Below, in pieces: positions 36,501 through 47,996 of a stretch of DNA of 64,000 nt. A program made the translations under genes and the position numbers. Source of the DNA: Desmodesmus armatus (taxonomy: Eukaryota; Chlorophyta; Chlorophyceae; Sphaeropleales; Scenedesmaceae); NCBI GenBank assembly GCA_007449985.2, contig VIIQ02000592.1:682001-746000 (forward strand), in the 5' to 3' direction. Below the pieces are notes generated by a model. It did no database searches. It was not told the DNA's origin and saw nothing but the letters and a program-made list of their open reading frames with translations. The first letter of the stretch is position 1. Each line of letters starts with the position of its first letter.

Positions 36501-36886
36501 CTGCTCCAGCACAGCGTGCTGCTGAGTATGATTTGTCACAGCTGCTGGGGCCGGATTCTGCTAGGGATGCTCCTTGGAGGCCGCCACCCCCTCCTGCAGC
36601 AACAGTGCAGCGGCCAGTCAGCAGCGGCAGTACTACCCAGCAGCCACTGGCAGCTGCTGCCTCAGCACCTCCTGCAGCTGCTGCTGTAGAGGCTTCTCAG
36701 GGAGATATGCTGGCGGCAATGCTGACTGGGGCGGAGTCGGCACCCCCAGGTCCTGTTCCTGTGGTAGGAGGTGTGGATGTTGCAGCAGATGCGGTGCTGG
36801 CGGCTGTTGCACCGGGGGTTGGGTGTGTGCCACAGGATGAGGGTGGTGCTGCGGCTGCTGCAGAGGGTGCTGAGCAGGCGGCGTGA
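33534..36886 (+). CDS. PEX14: Peroxin-14, peroxisomal import docking protein (one frame break in the last exon)
   Basis: Exons are 33534-33710, 33841-34125, 34344-35013, 35341-35396, 35789-35905 and 36237-36886. The diagnostic PEX14 N-terminal helical domain, which binds the PTS1/PTS2 receptors PEX5 and PEX7, is complete (about 43-93: REDQIINAVSFLSHPKVRGS, then AKRTFLEKKGLTAAEIAEAF). A Pro/Gln linker is followed by a transmembrane segment (about 155-175, VVLGVGVAAAGLYGLHQLLY), a coiled coil (about 190-230) and the plant-type C-terminal motif RTDIDDSPPDPSRPLS and PWEGGTVSSN. It anchors the docking complex in the peroxisome membrane. In exon 6 the frame is lost at a run of five G (36418-36422). 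One more G would give a continuous protein of about 651 residues ending at TGA 36884-36886, without the improbable hydrophobic stretch of the other frame. The break is probably a sequence error, but a real allele is possible. Confidence 0.93.
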
Positions 36887-37331
36887 GTGGGTTGCTCATC
36901 CTGCCTGCGAGAGCGGTTCTGCAGAGGCCCCTCAGTCAGACATGCAGGCGGTAGGGCTTTCTGGGGCGGAGTCAGCGCCCGCAGGGCCTCTTCCTGCGGT
37001 AGGAGGTGTGGATGTTGCAGCAGATGCGGTGCTGGCGGCTGTTGCACCTGGGGGACAGGATGAGGGTAGTGTAGCGGCGGCACAGGGTGCTGAGCAGGCG
37101 GCATGAACAGGTCACTCATGTCGCCTCAAGTGGTGCAGAGATTTCTCAGTCAGATATGCAGGCAGCAGTGCTGTCTACAGCGGAGTCCGCATCCCCAGGT
37201 TCCTGCAGCAGCAGGTGTGGATGTTGCAGCAGATGCAGCGGTGGCAGTTGCTGCATTTGGGTGTGGGGGTTATGGGACAGGATGAGGGTGCTGTTGCAGC
37301 TGCTGCAGAGGGTGCTCAGCAGGTGGCATGA
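36689..37331 (+). repeat. Three tandem copies of the PEX14 terminal coding segment
   Basis: The end of PEX14 (36689-36886, GAGGCTTCTCAGGG to TGA) recurs at 36924-37106 and 37138-37331. Each copy begins GAG-(G/A)-(C/T)-YCTCAG and ends with CAGG(C/T)GGC(G/A)TGA. Copy 2 still translates as a variant of the same tail (SDMQAVGLSGAESAPAGP, then GGVDVAADAVLAAVAPGG). Copy 3 has shifted frame in the middle. Because copy 1 keeps its stop codon, copies 2 and 3 lie outside the normal protein. Confidence 0.88.
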
Positions 37332-38965
37332 GTGGGGTTCTGGAAGTGGTGCGCGTGTTTGGCGAGAAGGTGTTAGGCAGGGAGGGTGGCATTTAGCATC
37401 ACTGTGGTGGTTGTGACGTGTGTGCACCATGTAGTGGTTAGAAGTTGCCAAGATCCAGCGGGCTAGTGCACTGTACAACAGAGCATGTAGTGTGGTCAGC
37501 ATCGGCCGGCTGGTGTACTCTACGACTGAGCACGTAGTATCGATGCGTAGCAGTGTTCTATCGCTCTAGTCATTGGCAGATGGTTTGCTCAATGGCACTA
37601 GTGCACCAGTGCAGTTGCCTGTGCTGAGTGAGCCTGTTTGCTATGTTGGCTGGCATAAAGCTGTTGTGTAATGTGTTACGATCGTGATCACCAGCAGCAC
37701 TGTGGCCCCACCCTCATCAAGGCCCTTACACTGATGCTTGACTGAAGGGAACACCATGTGCTTGTACCCCCTCAGCGTCCCACCTGGCACTATGCTCCAC
37801 TTCCATTCCTGTCCAGCAACATTCAAGTTGTGGCCTTGCAAAGGTACAGTCATTGAGCAGGTCATTACAGACTGCGACAGGGGATTGGCTGCCTGCAGTG
37901 CCCAGGACAATGCAAATACAGTGTGCATTGCGCTGAGCAGCCCCAACCTGCTGTGTGTTCGGGCAATACACCGTTCACTGCAGGGGTCCAAATCCAGGCA
38001 TATCCTTCATTGGCTTGATGGGGCTGCTGGACTCACAGCGTTGGTCTGGACGCCTTCTATTGTACTGTGAGGTTGCTTTGTTAGGCTTTCGTTGCCTGGG
38101 GTGGCGGTGGGGGACCCAGTGCTAGTTACATTGTGTTCTGTGTTCCCATCTTTGTGTGTTCCCAGTGTCTCCACAGGAAATCTTGCTACCTCCCCGGTTC
38201 CGGGCACTGTCTCACAGGCATATCCTTCCTTCACTGACTGCCACCAGACACACAGGGTGTTCCCTTTGTGCAGGTTGTGCACATAGGTAGCAGGTATGAG
38301 GTTGTGACAGCAGCGGGGTGAAGTCAGCAGCACTGTGCCTGCAAGCAGACAGGGCCCAAGGGGTGCACTCAATGCAATGCACTGTCAACGTTGCACCTGA
38401 CTGCTGTCCTTCTGGTGGTCTGTGTGGCGATCATCTGATGCGGCTGTCCGTCGTGATTTACGAAACAAACGTTCGAGGTAATGCTGCGCTATGCAGAAAG
38501 AGCCATGACGTAAATGGGGCTCAGTCCAAGGTTGCGGAAGGATAACCCCGAAACACGCTGGCACGTGTGACTTACAGCTGGATCAGCAGACAACCATTCC
38601 TTACTATGCTGGTGCTCTGCATTGCACGGCCGTTTCGCTCCTTGAATGGATAACACTGGCACACAACCATCACTACTCTGACACCAAGGACGTGAGAGCT
38701 CATTAGCGAAGGATCTAGACATACATTGACATTCAACGTGAGTACTTTGTGTGTCATTGGCGCTCTCTCCTTGCAGGGTGGAGCCGTGAGCACAAACCAA
38801 AACACCACCAACCGCTACTGCTACTACTACTGCTACTGCTGCTGCTGAGCATTGAAGGGTGCCAGGCGGGTGTGCAATCCACACCAGCACCACAAACTAC
38901 TTTGATACTTACTGCTGTTGGTTATCGACTGCAGGGCCCCCTGGACTGCAGGCCCCCCTGGAGGC
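37332..38965. other. Spacer, no supported gene
   Basis: An open frame at 37738-38070 (110 codons) has no similarity I recognise and lacks splice support. The acceptor-like CTGCAG at about 38931-38936 and 38946-38951, just before the next start codon, suggests a leader intron of the following gene. Confidence 0.35.
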
Positions 38966-39715
38966 ATGAAGCGGCAGGTTTACGAGCTGTATCAGCTGAC
39001 AGATGCAGGTCTGGCAGCGCTGCTGGCAATCGACCCCAGCCTCAAACGCACCTGCAGAATTACACACAGCAGCAGCAGCAGCCCTGACCAACTCCCCTTT
39101 CAAGGCCTGCAGCTACCCGATGCAGCACAGGTCGCGGTGATAGACCAGGTCAAGTTGCAGCAGGCTGCTGCTGCTGCTATCAGGGCTGCAAAGCCTCCAG
39201 CACTCAAGGCGGCAAAGCCACCAGCAAAGGAACCACAGAAGAAATCCAAGCCTTTCAAGGCTGCCGCCGCCGCCGCAGCTGGTGCTGCTGCTGAGGCTCG
39301 CACTGCAGCTTCGGTTGCACCAGTGGAGCCTGCTGCTGCTACCGCTGCAGCTGCCACAGCAGGTGGTGCCGCTGGTGCTGAGGCCCCCACTGCTGGGGCG
39401 GCTGCAGCTGTTGAGCCTGATGCTGCTGCGCCGGCGGCTGCGACTAGTGACAGCCCACTCTTGCAGCAAGCAGCAGCAGCAGCATGTGTGGAGGCTCTGA
39501 CCCCAGCTCTGGCTGCAGCTGAGGCTTCTCCTGCCGCTGCTGCTGCTGCTGCCGCCGGTGACAATGATGATGCTGGTGCCGAGGCAGCAGCTGACAGCAA
39601 TGCAGCAGCAGCAGCAGCCCCTCCTGTCAGGAAAGGTGGTCGTCCCCGCAGCAGGCCGCTGGGATTACCTCGTGCCAGAACCAAGAGTGGGGTACCCGCG
39701 TCCCGTGGCCAGTAA
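38966..39715 (+). CDS. Ala-rich protein with a C-terminal AT-hook-like motif, 249 aa
   Basis: A single open exon from ATG 38966 to TAA 39713-39715. The first 35 residues are ordinary protein (MKRQVYELYQLTDAGLAALL). A Lys/Pro-rich stretch follows (KPPALKAAKPPAKEPQKKS), then a long Ala/Glu/Pro region. The end is basic and carries RKGGRPRSRPLGLPRARTKS, whose GRPR core with flanking basic residues matches the AT-hook, a short minor-groove DNA-binding motif. The composition recalls linker-histone or HMGA-like chromatin proteins. Acceptor-like sites just upstream make it possible that this is the last exon of a longer gene, and it could be joined to the module gene 180 bases downstream by an unseen splice. 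Low complexity leaves several frames open here, so the call is moderate. Confidence 0.55.
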   Translation: MKRQVYELYQLTDAGLAALLAIDPSLKRTCRITHSSSSSPDQLPFQGLQLPDAAQVAVIDQVKLQQAAAAAIRAAKPPALKAAKPPAKEPQKKSKPFKAAAAAAAGAAAEARTAASVAPVEPAAATAAAATAGGAAGAEAPTAGAAAAVEPDAAAPAAATSDSPLLQQAAAAACVEALTPALAAAEASPAAAAAAAAGDNDDAGAEAAADSNAAAAAAPPVRKGGRPRSRPLGLPRARTKSGVPASRGQ

Positions 39716-39893
39716 TGCTGCCCATGGCTAGCCTTCAGCTGGTGCTGGACTAGCCAGCAGCCCAGCAGCAGCAGCAGCAGCAGCAGCAGGAGGAGGGAGC
39801 AGTCCTGTTCCTCGGCAAGCAGCAGCAACAGCAGCACTGGGTAGCCCATTGCCACAGCAAGCAGCAGCAGCAGCAGCAGCTGGCAGCAGTGTG

Positions 39894-41697
39894 ATGGTAG
39901 GTGGTCACCAGGCATCGAAAATGGCATCAGCAGGCCGCACTGGCAGGGGGAAACCCTCACAACGCACTCCATCTGCAGCAGCAGCAGCGGCAGCAGCAGC
40001 AGCAGCGGCAGACAGCGACAGCGACTCTGCAGACAGTCAGCAGGCACCAACAGAGCTGCAAGAAAGCGCATTGGCAGGACCTCCACCCCCGCACCCGCCA
40101 GACCTGCAGCAGCAGTGTCAGCAGCAGCAATTGCCGCCGCCCGCCCAGCTGCCAGGCGCCCAGCAGCAGCAGCAGCAGCAGGACCAGTGCGTGCCAGGTC
40201 TCTGCCTGCCAGGCGTGCTGCTGCTGCAGTGGCAGTGCTAGCACGTGCTGCTGCTGCTGCTGCTGACAGCTCTGATTCTGGCCCTGCAGGGTCCAATCTG
40301 GAGGACTCAGACAGCGAGTGCAGCACTCCAACAGCATCAGACAGCAGCGATACCATCAGCAGCAGTACCGATCAAGGTACTGATAGCGACAGTGGTGGGA
40401 GTCGGATTCAGACTTTGGAGACTCAGACGCCGAACAGCAGCTGCGGCCACCAGCGCGCAAAGTAGCAGCAGCAGCACGCAAAGCACCAGCTGCCGCTGCT
40501 GTGCCATCACCTGCTGCTGCCGACATACCAGCAGCAGCGGCAGCAGCAGTTGGCCAACCAGCACCTGCAGGCGCAGCTGCAGCTGCAGCAGCAGCAGGAG
40601 CAGCAGCAGCAGCTGTCGACCAACCAGCAGCTGCAGCAGCAGCAGCAGCAGCAGCAGATGGCACCGAAGACACCGACACCCCCCTCACTGTGATGCAGGC
40701 CCTGTCCACCATCACCAATGCGTCTGCCGCTCAAAATGCCCTGACAGGCATGGCGCGCTTCGTGCAGTTCTGCTTCCCACAGCTGGCGCAGGCCTTGCAC
40801 CCTTCAGTATTTGTGGTGGACCTACTGCCACATTATGAGGGATTTCTCGCTTACCTCAAACAGGCAGTGGATGCAGGTAAGCCTCTTTACTCGATCCTGA
40901 AGTGTAGTGGTGCGCTGCCAGCCGTAAGGCTTACACCAGCCTATAGCAGATGCTACCCGCATGCACATCAAACGTCCCAGGGGCCTTTCTTGCATACTTT
41001 GAGCAGGGGATGCATGCAGGTTGCTGCAGTGCTCTGATGCTTGCCTGTCTGACAGTTGCAAGACAATTTTGTGACAATGCACCTGCAAAATGTGTGTCCC
41101 ATGTTGACCACCTCAGCTGTCAATGACCCCTTTGGACCAAGTGAAAGCAACAATATTGATATTATCAATAGTATTCATAATATTATGTTCTTCATAACGG
41201 TCTCTGTGCTATATTATCGTCATGCAGGCACCATACGGGCATCCACAGCCAAGAACTACTGCACACACATCCGTCAGCTGCTTCAGCTGAACAACGCCCC
41301 ACTGTCGCGGCAGCTGTTGGCAATAAAGGGGCTCAACATGCAGCAGATCCTGCAGGACTTTGTCACAGCTACCTCAATCTTCCGGCTACAAGGCATGCAG
41401 CAGACAGGCAAGCGGCAGACCATGAAGGGGAGGCGGTGGCCAGGCACAGTGGCAGCAGCAGCAGCAGCGGCGGCGGCGGCGGCAGAGGCTAAGGGGCGAA
41501 AGAGGAAGCGGGCGCTGCAGGCTGCTGCTGCTGCTGATGATAATGATAACAGCTCGGATGCTGAGCCGCCCAACGACCGTGCTGGCAATCTGTCAGACTC
41601 AGCAGCAGCAGCAGCAGCAGCAGGGGAGGGTTCAGCGGAAGCAGATGGCAATGCTGATGCTGCCGCTGACGCAAGTGGGGAGGATGCCGCTGATCAG

Positions 41698-41729
<32 letters not shown>

Positions 41730-44253
41730 CCCAGCAGACCCAGCAGCAGCTGTCAACCCCAGCTGCACGCTCACAGTGGGCAATGTGTGTGCCTCCAGCA
41801 TGGCCAAGGCTGACCACGCCCTGACTGTATGCCTGAGGCGCTGGGCTGCACTGAGGTTACCGGATCACCCACAGGAGCAACTGGACAAGGTGAGAGGGAC
41901 ATACAACCCCTGTACCCCTAACACCTGGTGGCAGTAATCACCTGTAACAGACTCACCCCTGCCATATCACAACAAACCACTCTTGCTGTCGTCATGCCGC
42001 CCTGCCGACCTGGCGCTCCAGCCCTCCATAAACCCCAAGGCAGAGATAGATACCCCTGTACGTTCCTGCATCATAGCAGTGGCTGCTGGCATATGCATGA
42101 GCGTGTTTAACATCGATACCGGAAGGTGTATGTGTATGCATGTGCACGTGTGTTGACAGACTCTGTCTGGGTATGTATGCAAGGCAGGCAAAGGCAACCC
42201 GTCACGACAGTCAACCATTGACAATCTTGTGAAACATCTAGGGCATATTCCCTGCAGAAAGCTATGTCCAAGACTACCGTACGTGTGAAGGGAACTGTGT
42301 ACCCCTGTGTGTGTGTATGTAGGTGCTGGTGAAGGACCTGGTGCCTCACTACCCAGCCTTCCTTGCCTACCTGCGGGAGGCAACAACCTCTGGGGAACGC
42401 AGTGCCCGCACCACTGGTAAGCACCCTGCAGCCTGCCGTTGTCAACCACTTATGAGCTTTATGGTCCCCTTGTGTGCTGCTTAGATTGTGCTGAACCGAA
42501 GTAGTGTTGGGTTGCCGATTGTGATGCACATCACTATCACAAGAGATGCGCAACAAAACTAGTAAGTCATGTGTCACGCACATGCGCCTGTCACAAAGGA
42601 CAGTCACTCAGCAACAAACCAATGTCATGGTTTCTTGAGCACACAGGTTTCATTGCTAGCTACCCAATCCATTCATATTTCATGTTGCTGGTTTCTGATC
42701 CCACGCCACCCGCTGGTATGGCATGTGTTTGTTTGTGCAGGGGGCTATGCGGGCAAGTTGCGGCGCTGCTTCCTGCACTACCAGTCCCGCCTGCAGGGTG
42801 ACCCAGCAGCATGGGACCTCATGCTCGCACAGTTTGCACGTGTTGCTTACGAGCTCATAACCATTGGCAAGGGAAAGGTGCCGAAGCCCCCTAAGGACCC
42901 AGCGACCAAGCCAAAGGCAAAAAGCGACGGCCTCAGTGGCAGGTTTGTGCAGCCGGAGCAGATGCGGGAGTTGGAGCGGCGGCTGCAACAGCTGCAGCAG
43001 CAGCAGCAGCAGATGCAGCTGGATCCAGCAGTGCTGGCGGCGGCCGCTCTGCAGAGAGAGAGGTCAGAGAAGAAGAAGCGGCGGGACGAGTTGAAGAAGC
43101 AGCTGGCTGCTGCTGCTGCTGTTGCCGCTGCTGATGGTGGTGTTGATGCCAATGCTGCTGCTGCTGTTGGCACTGCTGCTGCCGCCGCTGCTGCTGGTGC
43201 CGGCAGTGACTGTGCTGCGGCAGCGGCGGCGGCTGGTTGTGAATCTGACAACGGCGGTGCTGCTGCTGCTGCTGCTGCTGCCTGTGGTGATGGCAGTGAC
43301 GATGGCAGTGTTGGTGGTGGTAGTGAAGAGTCCCCGCCTGATCATCCAGGCGGTGCGAGCAACACAGCAGTGACATTGGCAGCTGACGACCCCTCCGCAG
43401 CAGCAGCTGAGATGGCAGCAGCAGCAGCAGCAGCAGCAGAAGGGTTTGAGGCTGTTGGTGCCCCTGTCAGTGCTCCACCAGCCAGCAACACCCTCACTAT
43501 CGCCCAGGCCTGTGAGTACTCTGCTCACCCTCGCCACCTAGTCTCTGGCATCAGGTGCTGGCTTCGGCTGGGGGTGGTGGGCGCAGGGGCCGGGGTTAGG
43601 GCTGGGGCTGTGGCGGTGCTGTCCCCTGACAGCCAAGCCCCAGCAGCAGCAGCAGCAGCAGCAGCAGGGGCGGGGGCAGCGGTGCTGTCCCCAGACTCCT
43701 TCAACACTTTGCCACTGGTCCAGCTGCTGCCTAGCTACCCCCGCTTCCTCACATTCTTGAGGGAAGGCAGTGGTGGCGAGGCCTTGCACCCTGGAACAGC
43801 CTATCAGTATGGCAAAAGGTGTGGGACTGCCTGGTGCACCACCAACAGGTGCTTGAAGGGGCAGCAGGGGTGGACTGGGGGGGTATGATGGCTCAGTTTG
43901 AGGCAGTATTGGGTGAGCTGGGGGTGAGGGCGAAAGAGGTGGGGCCGTATACGTTTGGCAGGGCGCAGAAGGGCCCTTCGCTGTTGGAGGTGTATCAGCA
44001 GCAGCAGCAGGAGGTGCTGGAGCTTGCACAGCAGCTGCTGCAGCAGCAGCAGCAGGGGTCGGATGCTGTTGCGAAGGAGCCACTGGAAGGAACACCAGCT
44101 GCTGCTGGCCTCGCGAAGAGGAGGAAGAAGAAGAAGCAAGTCAAGCCCCAGCAGCAGCAGCAGCAGCAGCAGCAGGAATCACAACAGCTGCATGGGGAGG
44201 AGGAGCAGACGGAGCAGCAGACGGGTTTGGGTGCTGCAGCTGCAGCGAGCCAG

Positions 44254-44286
<33 letters not shown>

Positions 44287-45612
44287 GCTAGTCCAGGCCT
44301 CAAACAAAAGAAAACGAAGAAGGCAGCCAAGCCCCGGCAGCTGCAGCCACCGCAGCTGCAAGCAGAGGGCGAGCAGGCGGAGGGTGTTGGGCATGAGGCT
44401 AGTGTAGTAGGGGCCACTGCTGAAGCAGGGTTTGCCTCACCGGCCCAGCACCAGCAGCAACAGCGAGCGGCTTTGGTTACAGGTTCTGATGAGGCAGAGG
44501 CTGCTGGTGGCAGCTCCAATCCACCTGTTCTGCCCACCACAGGCAGCGATGCAGCAGCTGCAGCAGCTGCAGCAGCTGCAGCAGCTGCAGCCATGCCAGC
44601 CCCACCAGCAGCACCAGCAGCACCAGCAGCAGCACCGGTATCAGCAGAGGTGCTGCAGCAGATCCGTCAGGTGCTGAGTGTGACAGTGCTGCCAGCAGCA
44701 ACAGAGGAGCAGCAGCAGCAACACGAGCCAGCAGGCAGCATGCCACCAGGGCCACAGCAGCAGCAGCAGCAGGAGGAGGAGGAGGAGGAGGAGCCAGGCA
44801 GCAGCCGTGCTCCAAAGAGACGCCGGCAGCGGGCAGTCACTCCCCTTGCTGCTGCTGCTGCTGCTGGTGGTGGCGGGGACGCAGGGGTCCCTGAAGCGGC
44901 CAATGCAGAGCAGCAGCAGCAGGATGAGGAGGGCAGCAGCAGTGATGGGGAGGACCAGCAGCAGCTTGGGTCTCCTCCCTCTGCTGCACCAGAGCGCAAG
45001 AAGCAGGGACGTGTAGGCCGCCTTGGCAGCACGGCCACCATCGCTGACGCAGGCATCGAGGCAAAGTACGAAGCCTGCACCACAGCCCTCCGCTTCTGGG
45101 CCCAAGTCCTGCACCCCAGCAGGCCCCCCTCCAAGCTAAACCGTACTAAGGTGGCTGACCTGCTGGGCTCCTACAGCTTCTTCCTTGATAACTTGCAGCA
45201 GGCTGTACACACAGGCAATATGAGACCTACCACAGGGTTGAGCTACCTGACAGCACTCCTCCACTACTTCAAAGACCAGCGGGGGGACCTGGAGGGTAGC
45301 AGCAGTAGGGATGGGGGTTATGATGCTATGTTGGAAGCGATTGCAGAGATGCGGCGGGGGTTCAACCGCATGTATCTGATGCAGCAGCGGGCGAAACGGG
45401 ATGAGTCGCTTATTGCTGCTGCTGTGTCGGCGGCGGTGGCTGCGGCAGCAGCGGCGGCTGGTGGGGGTGGTGGGGGTGGGGGTGCTGGTGGAGAGGAGGG
45501 GGGCGAGGGACAGGGAGCAGAGGTACTGGGGGATGGGGTGGACAGGCCAGCAGGGATGGATGCCGGTGCAGCAGCAGCAGCAGCCGCAGCGATGACAGAT
45601 GAAGGGATTTAA
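39894..45612 (+). CDS. Large repeat-module protein: four copies of an unrecognised ~120-residue helical module in poly-Ala/Gln linkers
   Basis: Coding segments are about 39894-40876, 41228-41889, 42323-42416 and 42741-45612; splice borders and phases are good (phase 1 at AVDA-G/GTIRAS, phase 0 at QLDK/VLVKDL, phase 1 at ARTT-G/GYAGK). Four modules share a pattern: (L/A)T(V/I)xxA, a helix with LRxW or similar, the motif DLLPxYxxFLxYLRxAV, then T-A-x-x-Y-x-x-x-L and a final helix with ML or MM. They start near 40675, 41764, 43483 and 45025. Their DLLP-type cores read DLLPHYEGFLAYLKQAV, DLVPHYPAFLAYLREAT, QLLPSYPRFLTFLREGS and DLLGSYSFFLDNLQQAV. Lys/Arg clusters (KRRKKKKQVK, KRRRQRA) suggest nuclear location. 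The frame needs three single-base corrections: around 40010-40110, around 40385-40400, and at 43814-43818 (GGCAAAAGG). The start is uncertain. No catalytic domain is visible. Confidence 0.65.
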
Positions 45613-45995
45613 GGGTGAAGTGCTTGATGGTGGGTTGTGGCTGGGTTGGTGTTGGTTGTGGCTATGCTGGGCTTTATGTTTGCCTATGGTTGGGCCATTT
45701 CTTTTCTATTAATACATGTATGTGCTGGATGCGTCGATAGTCCTCAATGCATGTGATGTGTGGTATGGAGCGTGTGCACCGCACTGAGAAGCAGCAACTC
45801 AAATACAACAGGTTGCCTGTTGTCGAGTGTTGCTGGCGTCTCTGCACTTGAGTTGGGTGTGAAAGTGTCTCACAGTGCTTGTCGGGCTGCAGTTTCACAC
45901 ACACTGCATCACATTTCACCCTGGCTACGAGTGAAGGTTGGTGGTGAAGGTTGGCTACTGTTGCCTCAGCTGGTGGGGTGTGTGTAGTGGTGATG
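45470..45995 (+). repeat. Source copy of a duplicated 3' gene end plus downstream DNA
   Basis: The last 140 coding bases of the module gene and about 380 bases after its stop are repeated in direct orientation at 49205-49745. Shared landmarks include GGTGAAGTGCTTGATGGTGG, TGGGCCATTTCT and CACACACTGCATCACATTTC. Confidence 0.85.
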
Positions 45996-46932
45996 TTGCA
46001 GGACTGTCCATGCTCGCCGGCACGTCAGAGGCGTGATAAGCCGTCTATCTGCCTTCATCACAGGGTCTCAGTCCACTTGCCTGGCGGTCCTAACAACCCC
46101 CAGCTCTGCTCAGCGCCGTCAGGCCTAACGTAGGGTTCACGGGTGCAGCAACAAATTGGACTGGCAGCATGTGGGTTGGGCTCCTGGCGTGTGCTGTGGC
46201 TTGTGACATGGCAGGAGGTTTGGAGTGGCTTTGTGGCACCCTGCGACGCTAGTGCTCTGTATGTGCTCTGTCGTCCAACTGCTTCACGAAGTTGCCACCC
46301 TGACCAGCTGGTGGCACGCTGGTGCACCAGCACACAACTTTATGTACATGCTTGATGCAACTCATATATTTAACAACACCAACAGCTGTCCTGGTGGCAT
46401 TGCCCAATAGCCCTGTGAGGCTCACAGCGTCTGCAACAGCGGGAGGGTATTGGGGGGTCATCTGGTGCTGCTCAAACAAAACATGCTGGCGATTGCTTGC
46501 CCCTCAATACCTGGCCCAGGTATTGAAATTTTCCTTTGCCCGGCAGCACAGCTTGAATTGTGTATTGTGGTCCTCAGTGTGTGTGTGGGGGGGGGGGGGA
46601 CAATGGTGGACAGTATGGTAGACACACCTGCAATAGCAGTCTATCACTGCAACCGAGCCAGTTCTGTTGCTGCACTGCAAGTGGAAGTCAAGGAGGTCAG
46701 CCGTCCAGCAAGCTGTAGCGCATGCAAAGCAAGTGTGTGATCGCATGCAAAGCAAGTGTGTGATTAGCCAAGATGGGGCGCCTGCTTGTTTATTCTGTCT
46801 GAAAGGCAGTGTCCACAAGCTCAACCTGCTTCAACCGGCGTGCTTGGCTGCTCGTCGCGACTGCTCTCAGACGGTGTGCAGGCCATACTGACCTCACCAG
46901 CAGACTCAGAGAGTGCCCCCCCCTCCCCCCCC
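45996..46932. other. Spacer, no supported gene
   Basis: Contains a G-run (46588-46600), two tandem copies of a 23-base repeat (CGCATGCAAAGCAAGTGTGT, 46719-46764), and a C-rich tract at 46914-46932 that borders the TIR element. No gene is supported. Confidence 0.4.
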
Positions 46933-47996
46933 AAGGGGTGTTGACTCCCCTAACTTCCTGTCACACCCCTTGCGGAGGGGTAAATGGTGGGAGTTAGTTA
47001 TTCTGTTTGCACAGCTGTGTTGTACATGGTCTGAAAGGGCCAAAGCAACATAGTGGAAATTTTAACTCCCGTAAGCTCCCAACTTCCATGATTTTGGGCC
47101 ATCCCAGTCAATGTTAACTCCTAACTTCCCCCCCAGAGCGCCTGTACAGGGAGTTAGGGGAAGTTAGGGACCCCATCAAGGGAGTTAGCATTGCCAATGT
47201 GACATGGCATGTCACAAGGGTTATTTCCCGCCATTTTTTGGGCCCAAGCTCAACCCACCACCACGCTGATACACATGTGGACAACAGCAGGCGGCAGAGC
47301 AGAGCGGGAGGCAGCCACAGAGTGGGCGGCAGCAGCAGGGTGACAGGCGCCAGCAGCAGCCAGCCCGGAGCAGCAGCAGTGGGTGCAATGCAAGATTATG
47401 TCACAAGGTTGGCGAGCTAGCGGCCTGTAGGTTGGTTTTTCAAAGTGGGTGTGCTTTAGAGGCAGGTTGAGTTAGGGGAGGCCTGCAGTTCCGCTGCACT
47501 TTCGGAGCCAGGCATGCACATGATTGTGCTATGAAGGGTGCAGGTCAAACACCATCAAGTTTCAGGGAGTTAGGGGAAGTAAGGGACCCAGGCTGACAGT
47601 GCTTGGCTTGCTACCAAGCCACACTTGCCACAGACAGCCCCTGGTGGACCCTGAGCTCACCCTCGAGGGCCTCCTGGCGCTTACAGATGCACATTCTACG
47701 TCATGACCAGCTAACTCCCCTAACTGCCTGGCTAAACCCCCTGACTCCCTGCAAATGCCTTGCCACTGCCTCCCACTAGCTTCCAACTTCCATGATTTTG
47801 GCCTGTTCCATTGAAATTTGACTTCCGCTGATTTCCCCCCAATTTTGGAAATATCAGGAAGTGAGTGGGAGTTAGTGTGCACACAGCCTAGTGAAGCCTT
47901 CTAAAATATGTCTGCCATTCTACATTCCTTGACTTCCATCGTTTACCCTCCTGCTGCAAGGGGTGTGACAGGAAGTTAGGGGAGTCAAACCCCCTT
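46933..47996. mobile_element. Non-autonomous element with terminal inverted repeats, ~1.06 kb
   Basis: The left end (46933-46995: AAGGGGTGTTGACTCCCCTA, then ACTTCCTGTCACACCCCTTG) matches the reverse complement of the right end (about 47930-47996: AAGGGGTGTGACAGGAAGTT, then AGGGGAGTCAAACCCCCTT) over about 60 bases with few changes. Inside, the words AGTTAGGGGAAGTTAGGGA and AACTCCCCTAACTTCC recur in both orientations (about 47150-47175, 47567-47590, 47705-47725), like the subterminal repeats that transposases bind. Both sides are bordered by C-runs in the same orientation, perhaps a poly-C target or its duplication. No transposase frame is present. Confidence 0.75.

Noticed and set aside
37738..38070. 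110-codon plus-strand open frame after PEX14
   Set aside because: No similarity, no splice support and an uncertain start; such lengths occur by chance in this composition.
39100..40356. A 418-codon minus-strand open frame opposite the AT-hook and module genes
   Set aside because: Low-complexity shadow of trinucleotide repeats (Ala, Leu and Cys runs), with no recognisable protein.
47149..47590. Telomere-like GTTAGGGGAAGTTAGGGA words
   Set aside because: They are not in a regular short tandem array and occur in both orientations inside a TIR element, so they are subterminal repeats of that element and not a telomere.
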